From: Rhizobium sp. Q54
Lineage (GTDB): Bacteria; Pseudomonadota; Alphaproteobacteria; UBA2966; CAIVPW01
DNA length: 38,534 nt
Direction: 5' to 3'
Assembly (NCBI GenBank): GCA_945947575.1
Contig: CAMEYM010000001.1
Coordinates: 158,582 to 197,115 of the forward strand
Shown: one piece after another, positions 37,704-38,534 of the stretch
Layout of the letters: each line of letters begins with the position of its first letter
How positions within the stretch are numbered: position 1 is the first letter of the stretch
Notes under the pieces: generated by a model
Seen by the model: only the letters and a program-made list of their open reading frames with translations
What the model was told of the DNA's origin: nothing
Databases searched by the model: none
Made by a program: the position numbers and the translations under genes

Positions 37704-38534
37704 GCGCGCGCCCCTCACCGGCAAAGATCTGCAGCGCGCGGAAGCGCTGCTCGACGAACTCTGGGCAGCGGGGCGCAAGCTCCTAGGTACGCGCTACGCC
37801 ATCCTCGGCGGCGCCATGACGTGGGTGTCCGAGCGCAACCTCGTCGCGGCACTGTCGAATGCCGGCGCCTTCGGTGTGCTGGCGACGGGCTCGATGTCGC
37901 CGGCGCAGCTCGACGCCGAGATCGCCGCGACCTTCGCGCTCACGTCGCAGCCGTTCGGCGTCAATCTCATCACGCTGCACCCGGAGCTCCCGGCGCTGAT
38001 CGACGTGTGCGTCGCGCGCAAGGTCAGCCACGTTGTGCTGGCCGGTGGCGTGCCCAAGGGCGCCGACGTCAAACGCGTCAAGGAAGGCGGACCGCGCGTT
38101 CTGGTGTTCGCTCCGGCCATCGCGCTCGCCCATCGCCTGGCGCGCGCCGGCGCCGATGGCATCATCATCGAGGGCAACGAAGCGGGCGGACACATCGGCC
38201 CCGTCGCCACCAGCGTGTTGGCGCAGGAAATCCTGCCGCATGTGCGCGACATTCCGGTGTTCGTGGCCGGCGGTATCGGTCGCGGCGCCGCCATCGCCAT
38301 GTATCTCGAGATGGGGGCGAGCGGCTGTCAACTCGGCACGCGCTTCGTGTGCGCCACCGAATCGATCGCGCATCCGAAGTGCAAGCAGGCGTTCATCCAC
38401 GCCCAAGCGCGCGACGCCATTCCGAGCGTGCAGGTCGATCCGCAATTCCCGGTCATCCCCGTGCGCGCCATTCAGAACGCCGGCACGCGTCGCTTCGTGC
38501 AGTTCCAGCGCGAGGTCATCGACGACTTCAAGTC
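37693..38534 (+). CDS. Nitronate monooxygenase family protein (3' end outside window)
   Basis: About 281 codons visible. FMN-dependent TIM-barrel oxidoreductase of the NMO/2-nitropropane dioxygenase and FabK group: TRYAILGGAMTWVSERNLVAALSNAGAFGVL at the start, HVVLAGGVP, the flavin site GADGIIIEGNEAGGHIG, FVAGGIGRGAAIAMYLEMGASGCQLGTRF, and HPKCKQAFIHA near the edge. The EGNEAGGH segment matches the nitronate monooxygenase active site. The start ATG overlaps lysC by 11 bases, so it is probably co-translated. The physiological substrate is unknown. Confidence 0.9.
   Translation, partial: MLPERAPLTGKDLQRAEALLDELWAAGRKLLGTRYAILGGAMTWVSERNLVAALSNAGAFGVLATGSMSPAQLDAEIAATFALTSQPFGVNLITLHPELPALIDVCVARKVSHVVLAGGVPKGADVKRVKEGGPRVLVFAPAIALAHRLARAGADGIIIEGNEAGGHIGPVATSVLAQEILPHVRDIPVFVAGGIGRGAAIAMYLEMGASGCQLGTRFVCATESIAHPKCKQAFIHAQARDAIPSVQVDPQFPVIPVRAIQNAGTRRFVQFQREVIDDFK

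Overview
The window is a gene-dense, high-GC chromosomal segment that looks alphaproteobacterial, most like Rhodospirillales or a relative. The support is the gene content and order: ffs (small SRP RNA)-dnaX-ybaB-recR; aroK-aroB-CorC-like protein with a small WDIPAP-type membrane protein and xerD on the other side; a CycM-like membrane-anchored cytochrome c beside kdsB-pheA; NDUFAF5-like methyltransferase-comF-nitrilase-DUF1178; and divergent ubiG/lysC. The assignment rests on reading the sequence only. Most of the window is core chromosome, with few signs of mobile DNA: no transposase, integron, CRISPR array, tRNA or rRNA gene was found.

Layout. 1-3613 (minus): peptide-type ABC importer yejA-yejB-yejE, with yejE cut by the window edge. 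3694-5274 (minus): HisN-like phosphatase and membrane cytochrome c. 5428-7022 (plus): kdsB-pheA. 7084-9538 (minus): a lower-GC accessory patch with a secreted alpha/beta hydrolase and a small unknown ORF, then a secreted calcineurin-like protein lacking a usual metal ligand. 9539-9893: a gene-poor stretch with a promoter-like signal and a hairpin. 9895-12857 (plus): SRP RNA, dnaX, ybaB, recR. 12899-14794 (minus): histone H1-like basic protein and rmuC. 14868-15556 (plus): bolA and a ribbon-helix-helix protein that runs into the antisense of an AEC transporter. 15442-19296 (minus): AEC transporter, CorC-like protein, aroB, aroK. 19535-24545 (plus): small membrane protein, large unknown exported protein, xerD, malyl-CoA-lyase-like protein, accA. 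24560-27273 (minus): an overlapping pair of unknown exported proteins, one a lipoprotein. 27525-30224 (minus): secA. 30397-32673 (plus): argJ, a GNAT acetyltransferase, mutT. 32576-33433 (minus): NDUFAF5-like methyltransferase. 33468-35586 (plus): comF, nitrilase-family amidase, DUF1178 protein. 35594-36328 (minus): ubiG. 36483-38534 (plus): lysC and a partial nitronate monooxygenase.

Themes: amino-acid biosynthesis (pheA, aroK/aroB, argJ, lysC, hisN), DNA replication and repair (dnaX, recR, rmuC, xerD, mutT), protein export (SRP RNA, secA), envelope (kdsB, accA) and respiration (cytochrome c, ubiG, NDUFAF5-like).

I found no complete new defence or mobile system. The best lead for undescribed biology is the exported pair at 24560-27273: the C-terminal halves of the two proteins align to each other by eye, so they probably share a domain I cannot name. 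Secondary leads are a promoter-like signal and hairpin upstream of the SRP RNA gene, a probable ACG start for the small membrane protein, the degenerate metallophosphatase, and two convergent gene pairs with overlapping 3' ends.
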